Of a DNA stretch of 64,000 nt, positions 23,784 to 35,400 are shown piece after piece. Origin of the DNA: Hibiscus mutabilis (lineage: Eukaryota > Streptophyta > Magnoliopsida > Malvales > Malvaceae); the NCBI GenBank assembly GCA_019671005.1, contig CM033732.1:47605392-47669391 (forward strand), read 5' to 3'. Under the pieces are notes generated by a model. The model did no database searches and was not told the origin of the DNA. It saw nothing but the letters and a program-made list of their open reading frames with translations. How positions within the stretch are numbered: position 1 is the first letter of the stretch; each line of letters starts with the position of its first letter. Made by a program: the position numbers and the translations under genes.

Positions 23784-26706
23784 TGGCCGAGGCTTTAGTT
23801 TTCGAAGTTGCAGCCACTGTGTTGGGAAAACTGAGCGATGCTCTCTTCCAGGAAATTTGTTCGATGTTGGGTGTTTGAGACGAGATCGAAAAGATTAGAT
23901 GAGTTTCAAGACCCACGTGAATGGTGGAGTAATGATAATTTTAGTCTTATGGGTCGCGAGACATGTATGATTTTAAGTTTTTTACTCACAACGGGTTACG
24001 GGATGGGGATAGATATTACCATCCATTATTTCGAGACAACATAAACATTTAGATATCAATTTTGGGCATTGTAAGTGCTACAATCTTCTCCACGCGTAAA
24101 CAACTCTTGAGCCCAATCATGATTTTAGTGTTAGACACAGATTAATTTAATAATATTCAGTAACGATCGATGGTGACTCCAAATATTTGACAAGTTTTTC
24201 AAATACTGAAAAAAATCAATCCGGATAAAAACGGCGTCGACAAACGTTAGTTAAAAAATTAGACATGTAAATGGTGGAATAATGATAGTTTTAGTTTTTT
24301 GGGTCACGAGACATGTATAATTTTGAGCAGAATCACGAGTCCCGAAACAAGAATAAATATAAAAATTCTTAATGAAGATAGATACGAAAATAGCATCCTC
24401 CGCATCCACGTGAAAGGTGCTTGTTATCAAGTTGAAGATTTGTTGGACGAAGTTGAGATTCAAGCACGGAGAAGGAAGGCCCTTAAACGTGGAAGCACTA
24501 GAACAAAGGTACGCTATTTCTTTTCTAGCTCGAATCGATTAGTGTTTCATTTTCGTTTGGCACGGAAGATTAAAGAGGCAAAGAAGATGTTGGATGAGAT
24601 TGCAATCATGAGGTCCAACTTTGGTCTCCATGGGACACCTACAGTTAAGTATGAGATTGCAACTATGGAGTCCAAATTTAATCTCCATGAGAGACCTACA
24701 GTTAAGAATGAGATTGATGGTGTGAGGGAAACCTACGCATTTGTCAATACATCCAGTGTGATTGGTCGAGAAGAAGATAAAGAAGAAATTGTAAAATTCT
24801 TAATCAACCCAACTGATGGGAAACATTTCTCTGTCCTTCCTATTGTTGGAATTGGTGGCATCGGAAAAACTGTCCTTGCCAAATTGGTGTTCAACGATAA
24901 AAGAGTAGAGAAACATTTTGAATCAAGAATTTGGGCATGTGATGGAGAGGATTTAGATATAAAAAAATGATGATAAAAATAATTAAATCTGCCACTGGTA
25001 GGGAGTGTACAAACATGAATAAGGAGGAGTTACAAAAAGCTTTACAAGATCATCTGAAGAGTAAAAGATGTTTTGTTGTCTTAGATGATGTCTGGAATGA
25101 TGATAACATGAGATGGCGTGAGCTAAAAGATTTGTTGTGTGGTTTTGCCCCGGGGGAGTAAAATAATTGTCACAACTCGTAGTCACATAGTGGCTGATAT
25201 CATACGCACAACCTCTAAATATGATTGAGGGCTTCTCTCTTATGAGAATTGTTTGTCATTGTTTCTTAAACTTGCCTTCGAAGAAGGTGAAGAGAGAAAA
25301 CACCAAAATCTTGTGAGAATTGGGCAAGGAATTGTTCAGAAATGCGGAGGGATTGCTTTGACTGTGGAGACTTTAGGCAGCCTACTTCGCTCCACCAGGG
25401 AAGAATGTAGATGGAAAGCTGTGAGAGATAGCGAGTTACGGGAGTTGGAACAGAAGGAAAACGGCATCTTGCCTGCTCTCAAACTGAGTTACTATCATTT
25501 GCCCAGGTATTTAAAGCGATGTTTTGCCTTCTGCTCGGTTTCCAGAAAGATTTTGAAATTGATCTCAATGTGGATGGCAAATGGGTTACTCGAACCTTCA
25601 AACAAACACGAGAAGCCAGAAGATATTGACAATCGGTATATACAAGAGTTATGGTCAAGATCGTTCTTTCAACAACTTGAAGAAGGGCCTTTTTCGTTCA
25701 CCTTCACATTGCATGATTTAGTACACGATCTTGCATTATCAGTGGCACAAAATGAGGTGAATTGTTCAACTGGTGATGTTCGACATTTTTGGCATGGTGC
25801 CTCTCAATTGCCCAATAACATGGGCCATCTGCGAACAGTAATTTCCCTGGATGGTAGTGAATCCCTTGTCGAAGAATCCATCTCAAGGTCCAAACGTTTA
25901 AGGGTGCTAGATGTTCCCTGGTGCAGTTTTGATCAGTTGTCAAAAAACATTGGTGATTTAAAGCATTTGAGACATTTGAGCATAGCTGGGATCGCAATAT
26001 AAAAAGACTTCCAGATTCCGTTTGCGATTTGAATAGTTTGGAAACCCTTGATCTTATTTACTGTACGGGACTTGAAGAGTTGCCAAAAGATATAAGGTAC
26101 TTGATTAGCCTTAGAGCATTGTGGATAACAACAAGACAGACGAGTTTGCAAGGGAGTGGAATAGAGCACCTGACTTCTCTTCAGAAGTTGGTGATTTGGG
26201 GATGTGAAAACTTGAAAGATTTGTTTGAAGACATGCAAAGCATAACAGCACTTCGAACACTGCGTATTGTTAGATGCAATGACTTAATTTCGTTGCCACA
26301 AGGTTTGAAATGCCTGACTTCATTAGAAACTTTGGAAATTAAAGATTGTGGGAAGCTTGATCTCTGCATGGAGCTGAAACTTGGAGGGAAAGAAGATGGC
26401 AGCCTTCGGAAATTGTTTATTGAAGGATTACCAAAGGTGGAGTCACTTCCCCAGTGGATTGTTTTAGGATCCACCAAAACTTTGCAGAGGTTGCAGATCT
26501 CAGGATTGGCGAATCTTTCAACGTTACCGATGTGGTTCCAACACCTCACTGCACTCAAAGACTTGAGGATTGAAAGGTGTCCAAAATTAGGCGAAAGATG
26601 CACGGCAGAAACCGGTGAAGACTGGCCTAAGATTGCTCACATCCCACATATTGTTATTCGCAACAACTACGACGATTGGGAGACCTCAACCTCAAATGAT
26701 GAATAG
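23784..26706 (+). pseudogene. CC-NBS-LRR disease-resistance gene (RGA2-like), multiply disrupted
   Basis: The start reads MAEALVFEVAATVLGKLSDA, a typical RGA-type coiled-coil N-terminus. A TGA follows where relatives have GV-R-DEIEK (23875 region), then a ~430-bp insertion relic (23905-24340). The rest resumes with CYQVEDLLDEVE, P-loop GIGGIGKT (24848-24871), kinase-2 VVLDDVW (about 25076-25096), RNBS-B KIIVTTR, a GLPL-equivalent altered to GGIALTVETLG, and LHDLVHDLA in the MHD-equivalent region. Leucine-rich repeats then run to DWPKIAHIPHIVI near the 3' end. Frame changes occur at about 24967, 25155 and 26000, and another in-frame stop at about 25226 (KYD-stop-GLLSYENC). A functional NB-ARC protein would act as a cytosolic immune receptor; this copy cannot encode one. 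Confidence 0.9.
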
Positions 26707-27399
26707 GTTAGTTAAGTGTACTCGAACTCTCCTCTCGCACCGCTTACCGGTCTTCCCTTCTCTTTTTAATCGAAAATGATATTGCACGCTTAATCATACT
26801 CGTATATAATTAATGCACTTACATGTCTTGGTAACTGACCATTCATTTAACTGCAAATGGCAGTGGCACGTCAAGTAGAGTTTGCGGATGCTTGGCCCCA
26901 AGTGACTTTCTCCATGTTATGCTTGCTCGTTGCATTGTAATGTACGCTTTGTAATTTGATCTCCATCATAGATAGAAAATGATGTTGCTTGTTTTCTTTT
27001 CTGTGTTCAAATCATCAAATGTAACCGTCCTTGTGTCTGAGTGTTTAAATGTAACGTCCTTATGTTTGGTTGCTTGTTTTCTTTTCAGTGTGTTCAAACG
27101 TAACCGTCCTTGTGTCTGTTTCTTGTTTGCTTCCTCATAAATAAATCCAGTTCTGGAACTTATTTATTTCGAGTATTGAACTATTGATGATTGGTATCAA
27201 TTGACATTAATTAGGGTAAATTACATGCATAACCACTTAGTTATGAGGTGGTTTTAATTTGACCATTATACTATAAATTTTGTCAATTAAACTACTTAAC
27301 TATCTAAATGATATTAATTTTATCATTCATGCCCATTAATTATAGGTTTTGTTGATAAAAAGACAAGGCATAAAGTCAAAAATAGTCCCCCCAACATTT
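26707..27399. other. NLR 3' flank
   Basis: An imperfect ~80-bp direct repeat (GTAACCGTCCTTGTGTCTG at about 27020 and 27102) may be decayed 3' UTR. 27230-27360 resembles one arm of a MITE. No gene is seen. Confidence 0.4.
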
Positions 27400-27606
27400 T
27401 GATATGATCTCAAACAACAATACTTTGAAATCAAATGCTCAAGATAGATTTCATTAATAGAAAGGAAAAATTACAGCAACAGAGAAAGCAACAGAAAAAA
27501 GGGAGAAGAAGAAGAAAATAGGGAGAGAGTTAGCCGCAGCCAATGTTTTCAAATATTCCATATCCTTTCCCTAGAGTCTCATGACCTATTTATATTAATA
27601 ATAACA
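27400..27606 (-). repeat. 3' LTR of outer element
   Basis: 207-bp direct repeat partner of 40473-40680; on the minus strand it starts TGTTATTATT and ends ATCATATCA. Confidence 0.75.
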
Positions 27607-27619
27607 TTGTCTATTTAAT

Positions 27620-28807
27620 CTAAAGCCAACTAACTCGAGAGGTCCCGGTCACATGATCTTTCCTAGCATTCCTCAAATCCTGATTCATAACATTACCATC
27701 CCCTAGAAAGAGAACCTTGTCCTCAAGGTTCCAAGAAGGAAATTCATGCATTAATTCATAGGTAACTTTGATAGCAGTCACCAACTCAGTTTGAATGGAA
27801 AGGACAAGCATATAGGGTCTCTTTCTGCTCACAATTATAACCTTATATGTACCAACTCTTTCCTTCCCATTAGCTAAGCGAAGCATCAAAAAGTTAAGCA
27901 TTGCCCAAAAGCTTGCCATGTACTCAATTGGCTGGTGGTAAAGACCAATGCCATTGTAGATGCCTCCCACTCCATGCTTCCCGACACCCAAACCTGGGAA
28001 GGAAAATAAACCACATAGAGCCTTCCTTTTCACTGAAGTTTTCGTTTCTTCATGTGGTCCCCCTTTGAAATGGTCTTTTGCAGCATCACTCGATTCTCGG
28101 TTTATAACATTATCCTTGTATGCAAATAGAACCTTGTCCTCAAGGTTCCAAGTAGTATATATATGAAGAATTCCTCCATAGGCAACCCAATGAAAGACTG
28201 ATCCATCGAAATGAAGGATTTTCGTCACAATCAATGAACATAAGTGAATATCGTGCAAAGTTAAAAACCGAAGATGAGTTCGTAGCACTTCATGAGCTTT
28301 AACTGTCCCAACACGTTCATAGAAAAAAATCAATCGTGCTTCCAAATAAACTTGATAATCACTGTCAACAAGCCTTTCCACCAACTGCTTGAAAATTTTA
28401 TACAAAACTTCTGTCCAATGAGATGTTGAATCTGTCGTCATACTAACATTGTAGCCTATATCTCTAAAGTATTCAGCTATAGTGATCCCAGTACAAATAG
28501 AGGCTCCATAAACAACCACATACATGCTAGAAGTGCTAGCTGCAAATGTCAATTGTTTCACTGCAGATTCTGCGCGATAACCATGTAAAGTCCTTATCAA
28601 GTGAGGGAAATTCATAAGAACCTTAGCCGTTTCATTTCCTCGCTTGTCACGAGCAACATAAACAACAATGATGGAATTAGAGTATTTGGAGAGTGCTTGA
28701 CTGATTACAGTTTTACCGCCGCTAAATGCACCATGAACAACACAAATTTCACCAAGAACTGAAGTGAACAAGGCATAAGGAACATGATGTCCGGTAAATA
28801 GAAAAAT
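27620..28807 (-). pseudogene. Captured V-ATPase catalytic subunit A segment, C-terminal part of chimeric ORF
   Basis: The minus-strand frame reads as the nucleotide-binding part of vacuolar H+-ATPase subunit A: SVLGEICVVHGAFSGGKT (Walker A at 28732-28709, consensus GxxxxGKT kept), VISQALSKYSNS, RGNETAKVLMNFP, GITIAEYFRDIGYNVSM, DSTSHW and FYERVGTVK. The catalytic Glu of the family GER motif is replaced (DKRGNE), so ATP hydrolysis is unlikely. Similarity stops after FYERVGTVK. The following ~230 residues (two NLEDKVLF repeats) are retroelement-type sequence. The frame is open to a stop at 27620. The 5' end at 28807 abuts the target duplication of the Athila insertion; upstream codons continue at 39196 in the same phase. 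Confidence 0.85.
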
Positions 28808-28812
28808 ATGTG
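28808..28812. repeat. Target-site duplication ATGTG (left)
   Basis: ATGTG immediately precedes the 5' LTR and recurs at 39196-39200 immediately after the 3' LTR. Confidence 0.9.
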
Positions 28813-30407
28813 TGATAAGTGTTCAAAAGTACTCTTTTTCTTACCCTTTTTACTCATATTATTGTAAGACTTAGGCTCATATTAGTTGCATAATTAGCCA
28901 TTCATGCATTAATCCATGTTTCCTTCCATCGTTGAGCTTGATTACATAACTTGGTAGTTTTTGTGGGAAAAGATGTTGCTTTGGTGTGTTTTGTGTGTAT
29001 ATGCAGGATCACTTGCCAAAGCAAGGCTAGAGCTAGTTGCCAGAGCAATGCATGAAGGATATGCCGAGCTAGTTGCCAGGGCAATACATGAAGGAGATGC
29101 CGAGCTAGTTGCCAGGGCAATGCATGAAGGAGACGCCGAGCCAGTTGCCAGGGCAATTGTCGACAAGAGCAAAGGTGATATGGTAGTCGAAATTGATGAT
29201 TAGACAAGCCCAAGATGACGTGGAGCAAAGCCCAATCCCAAAGGAATTTGATTTCCATGAAGAGATTAAAGAAGAATTAAATTCCAAGAAGATAGAAGAA
29301 GTTCTAGTAGGAATATAATTATAATAAAGAATTATATTCTTTAAAAGTTAATTTGATTCCAACTTAACTTCCTCCTCAAAGAAGGACTTTGACCTAGCCC
29401 TATAAATAAGAGGCTATATCGTCAAACTCCATAGAGAGAGCAAGAGAAGAGAATTTCGACAAGCATCAAGGAGGGCAAGAGGAGAGAATTTTCGACAAGC
29501 ATCTAGGGCATGGAGGATTTCGACAAGCCTCCTTCTTCATCCTTTTATTTCTTGTTCGATTGGGTTCATGCTAGGGATTATTTATCTTGTGTTTCTTTGG
29601 AACCTAGCCATGAACTAAATCTATTTGGCTATGGTTATTGTGTTTTGTGGTTGTGAGAAACTATTGGATTTTGTTTAGGTAATAAGAGTTTGCACTTTTC
29701 TATTTCAAGGTTTATTCATTCTTGGTTCTTATTCTTGTTTGTGAGTGAATTGTGAGAGGATCTCGTAACTTCATCTATTTATCTAATATCGGGAGAGTTA
29801 GATTCAAGAAACGAATGAATATGATCTTTATTCAATCTATTGATGGTGAAGATTAATCCGGCTTAGGAATAAGTTAAGGATTTCAACGGCTAAGAGGAGC
29901 GCAAGATTGGTTGTTGTTCACCCTTGATTCACGCAGGGATGTATTATCAAGGCATGCACAAGTAGCTAGAGTTTCGACTTAGGGATAAGAAGAAACCATT
30001 GAAGAACGCTCTGCCGAACCTTGAAGGTTGCTGCCCAGACGCCCAAGTAGTTGCCCAGGCAACCATCGATTAGTTGCCAAGGCAACCATCGATTAGTTGC
30101 CAAGTTGCCACGGCAACTGAGTTGCCCATGCACTTTTTTACCAAGACGATCCAATCGGCTATCACACCTCAACTCACGATAACATGGCCTATCTCTCTCA
30201 TTTGATCTCATCTATTCTTTTACTTTATTGCTTTCTAGTTTAGTTATTAGTTAACTTCCTATAATCCTTTATTTGTGTTTTTACTTTTTACAGTGCAAGA
30301 GACTAGATTCTTGAAGTGGCACCAATCCTCAATGAGACGATATCTTTTATACTATAACTTGCAACGTGTATACTTGCACAATTGCGTAGCACTTATTACG
30401 CGCAACA
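28813..30407 (+). repeat. Athila 5' LTR
   Basis: 1595 bp, TG...CA ends. It contains 3.75 copies of a 36-bp tandem repeat at 29030-29163 and, downstream, several TTGCC-NN-GGCAA words (about 30050-30125). The last bases TTATTACGCGCAACA are shared with the 3' LTR. Confidence 0.92.
29030..29163. repeat. 36-bp tandem repeat in 5' LTR (3.75 copies)
   Basis: Units start at 29030, 29066, 29102 and 29138, each beginning GAGC(T/C)AGTTGCCAG(A/G)GCAA. The 12-codon period keeps an 80-codon frame open (28961-29203, peptide unit ELVARAMHEGDA). The same array occurs in the 3' LTR at 37816-37949. Confidence 0.9.
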
Positions 30408-30413
30408 AGTTTT

Positions 30414-30431
30414 TGGCGCCGTTGCCGGGGA
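30414..30431 (+). other. Athila primer-binding site
   Basis: TGGCGCCGTTGCCGGGGA, seven bases inside the 5' LTR; the standard Athila-lineage PBS. Confidence 0.85.
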
Positions 30432-30624
30432 TTGGCAATAACGACTTTGTTTTTATTTTCTTACACTTTCTTTTTACTTTTCTTGTTTAAGATTCAAAGG
30501 GCTAACAAACTTTGGTTTTGCATTGGTATATGACCGTATGGCGAGACCGACTACACCGTAATATCCCTTTGATCCGTAAATCGAACGAACCTTACAAAGA
30601 CTTAGACGAAGGATAATAGTAGCA

Positions 30625-32478
30625 ATGGCTAATCAAGACGGCAATATGAATCAAGATGTTCCAGCAGGAGGAGGAGTGATTCTTGCACGAAACAGAACTA
30701 TTCGAGACTATCTTGAAGAAGATCTTGATGGACTCAATCCAGGAGTTGTCGCACCTGAAATTGAAGCCGACCACTTTGAGTTAAAACCGGTAATGTTTAA
30801 TATGATCAACACAATTGGTCAATTTGGCGGCTCAGCAACTGAAGATGCACGACAACATCTTAAATCTTTCCTCGATATTTGCAACTCGTTCAAAATACAT
30901 GGAGTCACCCCCGATGTCTTACGATTAAGATTATCCCCCTATTCACTGAGGGATAGGGCGAAAGCATGGTTGAATAGCATTCCTGTCGGATCAATAGCAT
31001 CTTGGACCGATCTTTGTCGTGATTTCCTTGCTCGGTTTAATCTTACAAATTTGACTGATAAGCTTCATAACGACATTACTTCTTTTCGGCAGGCAGATGA
31101 TGAATCCATGTACGAGGCTTGGGAGCGATATAGAGAAATTTTACACAAATGCCCCCTACACGGATTCCCGGTGTGGACTCAAGTAACAATGTTTTACAAC
31201 ACCGTGAATACACCAACAAGGATGATGCTAGATGCCTCGGCAAACGGCATACTCCTAGATAAGTCGCCGGAGGAAGAAATGCAAATTTTAAACAGGCTGG
31301 CCAAGAATGATTATCAATTCCCATCTACTAGAAGAGGAGGAGTTAGACGCCAAGCCACAATACATGAACTAGGATCATCAGATTCAATTTCGGCACAATT
31401 GGCCACTTTAACCAAGATGGTCCAGAACATGCAAAAACCAAACAACACACATGAAGTCAAGGTAATGGATTCTTTTTGTGAGTTATGTGGTGATAACCAT
31501 GATTCTTCTGAATGTATGCAGGATCCGGAATCCGGCTTCTATGTGGGAAATTACAATCGGAACAATAATGTGATGTTCAATACATACAATCCAGCTTGGA
31601 AGAAGCACCCAAATTTTTCATGGAGTAATCCCAACAATGCTCTAAACCAGAACAATCAAAATGCACAAGCATCGGGATTCCAGCAGAATATGCCACGGCA
31701 ACAGTTGCCGCAGCAACAACCGACAACATCTAGTTCTTTGGAAAATTCTCTAAATGCTTTTATGATGAAAACTGAATCTTATATGACCGAGAATAGTAAC
31801 TTCATAAAAAGAACTGATGCTTTTATTAACAGGACCGAGATGAGATTGCAAAACCAAGAGGTGGCAATCAAATCATTGGAAAATCAAGTCGGACAATTTG
31901 CTCAAAATTTGAATACTAGACCGCAAGGAGGATTACCTAGCGATACTGAAGTCGTAAGAGGAACTGGCCATGGGCAATGTAAGACAATCACCACTAGAAG
32001 TGGCCAACAACTTAGAGAGGCTCAAACCCGCTCATCAAACAAAACTCCACAAAAAGATCAAGACGAACCTAGCGGCAAAGCCTCGGATGCTGAACCAGGA
32101 ATTACCACGACAACCGGCAATAAGCATGCCTCATCAACTGACGATAAGGATGCTTCGGCAACTTGTGATAAGCATGCCTCGGCAACCCCAATTGATAATG
32201 CCTCGGCAACTCCAGTTGTCCCGGCAATACCGTCAATCAGGTTCCAAACCAATGAAAGGATCGAAGATATCCGACTTCCACCACCATTCCCACAAAGGTT
32301 GAAGCGACAAAAACAAGAATACCAATTCAAGAAGTTTCTTGATATCCTAAAGCAAGTCCACATCAACTTGCCATTGGTGGAAGCAATTGAACAAATGCCA
32401 AACTATGTCAAGTTTCTTAAAGACATTGTGTCCAAGAGAACAAGGCTAGGAGAGTTTGAAACAGTTGCCGCAACATAG
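30625..32478 (+). CDS. Athila Gag polyprotein, open frame of 617 codons
   Basis: The frame begins MANQDGN and contains the retrotransposon gag domain at about residues 60-205 (HFELKPVMFNMINT, WLNSIPVGSIASWTDL, YEAWERYREILHKCP). A zinc-knuckle-like C-x2-C-x3-H-x4-C sits at about 285-297 (CELCGDNHDSSEC). A Gln/Asn-rich linker follows, then an Ala/Ser/Thr-rich repeat (DASATCDKHASATP) near 500-535. Gag would assemble virus-like particles in the cytoplasm. The final TAG at 32476 is in frame with protease and probably replaces a Gln codon, so gag and pol were likely one polyprotein. It is the longest intact frame of the element. Confidence 0.85.
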   Translation: MANQDGNMNQDVPAGGGVILARNRTIRDYLEEDLDGLNPGVVAPEIEADHFELKPVMFNMINTIGQFGGSATEDARQHLKSFLDICNSFKIHGVTPDVLRLRLSPYSLRDRAKAWLNSIPVGSIASWTDLCRDFLARFNLTNLTDKLHNDITSFRQADDESMYEAWERYREILHKCPLHGFPVWTQVTMFYNTVNTPTRMMLDASANGILLDKSPEEEMQILNRLAKNDYQFPSTRRGGVRRQATIHELGSSDSISAQLATLTKMVQNMQKPNNTHEVKVMDSFCELCGDNHDSSECMQDPESGFYVGNYNRNNNVMFNTYNPAWKKHPNFSWSNPNNALNQNNQNAQASGFQQNMPRQQLPQQQPTTSSSLENSLNAFMMKTESYMTENSNFIKRTDAFINRTEMRLQNQEVAIKSLENQVGQFAQNLNTRPQGGLPSDTEVVRGTGHGQCKTITTRSGQQLREAQTRSSNKTPQKDQDEPSGKASDAEPGITTTTGNKHASSTDDKDASATCDKHASATPIDNASATPVVPAIPSIRFQTNERIEDIRLPPPFPQRLKRQKQEYQFKKFLDILKQVHINLPLVEAIEQMPNYVKFLKDIVSKRTRLGEFETVAAT

Positions 32479-32484
32479 GGATGC

Positions 32485-35400
32485 ATGGCAATGTTGCACA
32501 ATCGTATGTCACCCAAGTTGAAGGATCCCGGAAGTTTCACAATACCCTGTTCTATTGGAAACCACTATGTCGGGAAAGCATTATGCGACATTGGGGCTAG
32601 CATAAACTTGATGCCTAAATCGGTTTTCCAGAAACTAGGAATCGGGAAGGCAAGACCTACAACAGTTATGCTACAGCTAGCCGACATATCCTATGTGCAT
32701 CTAGAGGGAAAAATCGAGGACATACTGGTAAAAGTTGATAAATTTATTTTTCCCGCTGACTTTATTGTTTTGGATTGTGAAGCAGATGAGCGTGCACCCA
32801 TTATTCTCGGGAGACCATTCCTAGCAACAGGGAGAACCTTGATTGATGTTGAAAAGGGAGAACTCACAATGAGGGTGAATAACCAGCAAGTTAAACTAAA
32901 TGTGTTCCAAACACCAAGGCATGCCGATGATCCAGAAGAATGCCAACTTCTTTATGCCACGACAGAGTTTAACTTCGACGAGGAATTTAGTTGCCTCGGC
33001 AACTACATTGCCGATCAAGAGGAACCTGAGGAGTATGAAGAACCGGTCGACGATGAACAACAAGAAGATGCAAATTGGCTAGTCAATCAATCAGGTACAT
33101 ACTTTGAACCACTGGATTACTCAGGTAAGGAAGGTAAACTCGAAAAACCATCTATTGAACAACCACCGATTCTTGAGTTGAAACACTTGCCAGAGCAACT
33201 AAAATATGCATACTTAGGAACCGATAATACATTGCCTGTAATTATTTCTTCTAAGTTACAGCCTGAGCAGGAAAAGAAGTTGATCAAGATGTTGAAGCTA
33301 CACAAAAAGGCAATAGGGTGGACAATTGCCGACTTGAAGGGAATTAGCCTGGCAGTGTGCATGCACAAGATTTTGTTGGAAGATGATCACAAACCTTTAA
33401 TTGAGGCCCATAGGAGACTAAATCATGCCATGAAAGAGGTTGTAATGAAAGAAATCATCAAGTGGCTTGACGCAGGCATTATATACCCTATCTCTAATAG
33501 TACATGGGTAAGTCCGGTATAATGTGTTCTGAAAAAGGGAGGTATAACGGTGGTAAATAATGAAAACAATGAACTCATTCCAACCAGGACTGTGACCGGT
33601 TGGAGGGTTTGTATGGATTATCGAAAGCTAAACAAAGCCACTAGAAAAGATCACTTCCCATTACCCTTTATTGATCAAATGCTTGATCGTCTTGCAGGTA
33701 AACCCTTTTATTGTTTTCTTGATGGTTATTCAGGTTACAATCAAATTGCCATAGCACCAGAAGATTAAGAAAAGACAACCTTCACATGCCCATATGGTAC
33801 TTATGCTTTCAGAATGATGCCGTTCGGATTGTGTAACGCCCCGGCAACCTTCCAAAGATGCATGATGGCGCTCTTTTCAGACATGGTCGAAGACTTCCTT
33901 GAGATTTTCATGGATGATTTTTCTATTTTTGGTAATGATTTCGACAGTTGTCTCGGCAATTTAGAGAGGGTGTTGGCAAGATGTGAAGAAACTGATTTAG
34001 CCCTCAATTGAGAGAAATGCCATTTTATGGTAGATGAAGGAATAGTGCTCGGCCACAAGATTTCATCCAAGGGAATTGAAGTAGACAAAGCCAAGGTGGA
34101 CGTGATCGAGAGATTACCCCCACCAAGTTCGGTTAAAGGAATTCGAAGTTTTCTTGGACATGCAGGTTTTTACAAGAGGTTCATTCATAATTTTTCTAAC
34201 ATCACTAAACCCTTGTGCAATTTGTTTGAACAGGATAAAGTCTTCGATTTTGATGATTCTTGCACCCAAGCATTTGAAACCCTAAAGAAAAAGCTTGCCT
34301 CGGCACCCATTGTCGTTCCACCAGATTGGACGCTACCTTTTGAGCTCATGTGTGATGCAAGTGATTTCGCGGTAGGAGCAGTCCTAGGCCAACGCACAGG
34401 TAAGACCTTCCATGTGATATACTACGCTAGTAAAACTCTTAATAGTGCTCAAGTGAATTACACAACAACGGAGAAAGAGTTACTAGCTGTAGTTTTCGCA
34501 TTTGACAAGTTTCGATCCTATTTGATTGGTACAAAGGTAATTGTTCATACGGACCATTCAGCAATCAAATATCTATTTGCTAAAAAGGATGCCAAACCTC
34601 GTTTGATTCGTTGGATATTACTTTTACAAGAATTTGATATTGAAATTAAGGACAAAAGGAACAGAAAATCAAGTGGCCGATCACTTATCACGTTTGGAAC
34701 GTAATAGGGAGGAGGACGCGGATCTAGAGATATGCGATGCATTCCGGATGAACAACTTTTAGTTTCCTCGGCAACCATGGACGCGCATGCCTCGGCAACC
34801 CTCGACGCCTCGACAACCATGGACGCGCATGCCTCGGCAACCCTCGACGCCTCGGCAACCATGGATGCACACGCCTCGGCAACTCTCGACGCTGCAGCAG
34901 CCCTTGACGCGCACGCCTCAGCAATTTTGGGAGCAGTCGCCACAGCAGCACATGCCTCGGCAATACCCTGGTACGTGAATTTAGTTAATTTCCTTGTTTG
35001 TGGTATTTTACCTTATGGCATTACTCACCAAGGGAAGAAGCGGTTCCGCCATGATGCTAAGCATTACTTTTGGGACGAGCCTCTTTTGTTTAAACAATGT
35101 GCAGATCAGGTTATACGCCGATGTGTCCCCGAAGAAGAGCAACAGAATGTACTCTAGCAATGCCATTCTTCACCATATGGAGGACATTTTGGAGGAACTC
35201 GTACCGCGGCCAAAGTTTTGCAATCCGGTTTGTATTGGCCAACATTGTACAAAGATGCCCAAGACTTTTACAAGCAATGTGATCGTTGCCAGAGGACGGG
35301 CAATATCTCTAGATGACATGAGATGCCGCTCCAGAACATCATCGAGGTGGAATTGTTTGATGTATGGGGGATCAATTTTATGGGACCTTTCCCATCTTCA

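Noticed and set aside
24299..26706. Functional NLR with unannotated introns
   Set aside because: The frame changes lack GT-AG borders that would restore the frame, and stops fall inside conserved motifs.
29966..30211. Minus-strand 81-codon frame in the Athila LTR (also at 38760-38999)
   Set aside because: Antisense to the LTR and altered by indels between the two copies.
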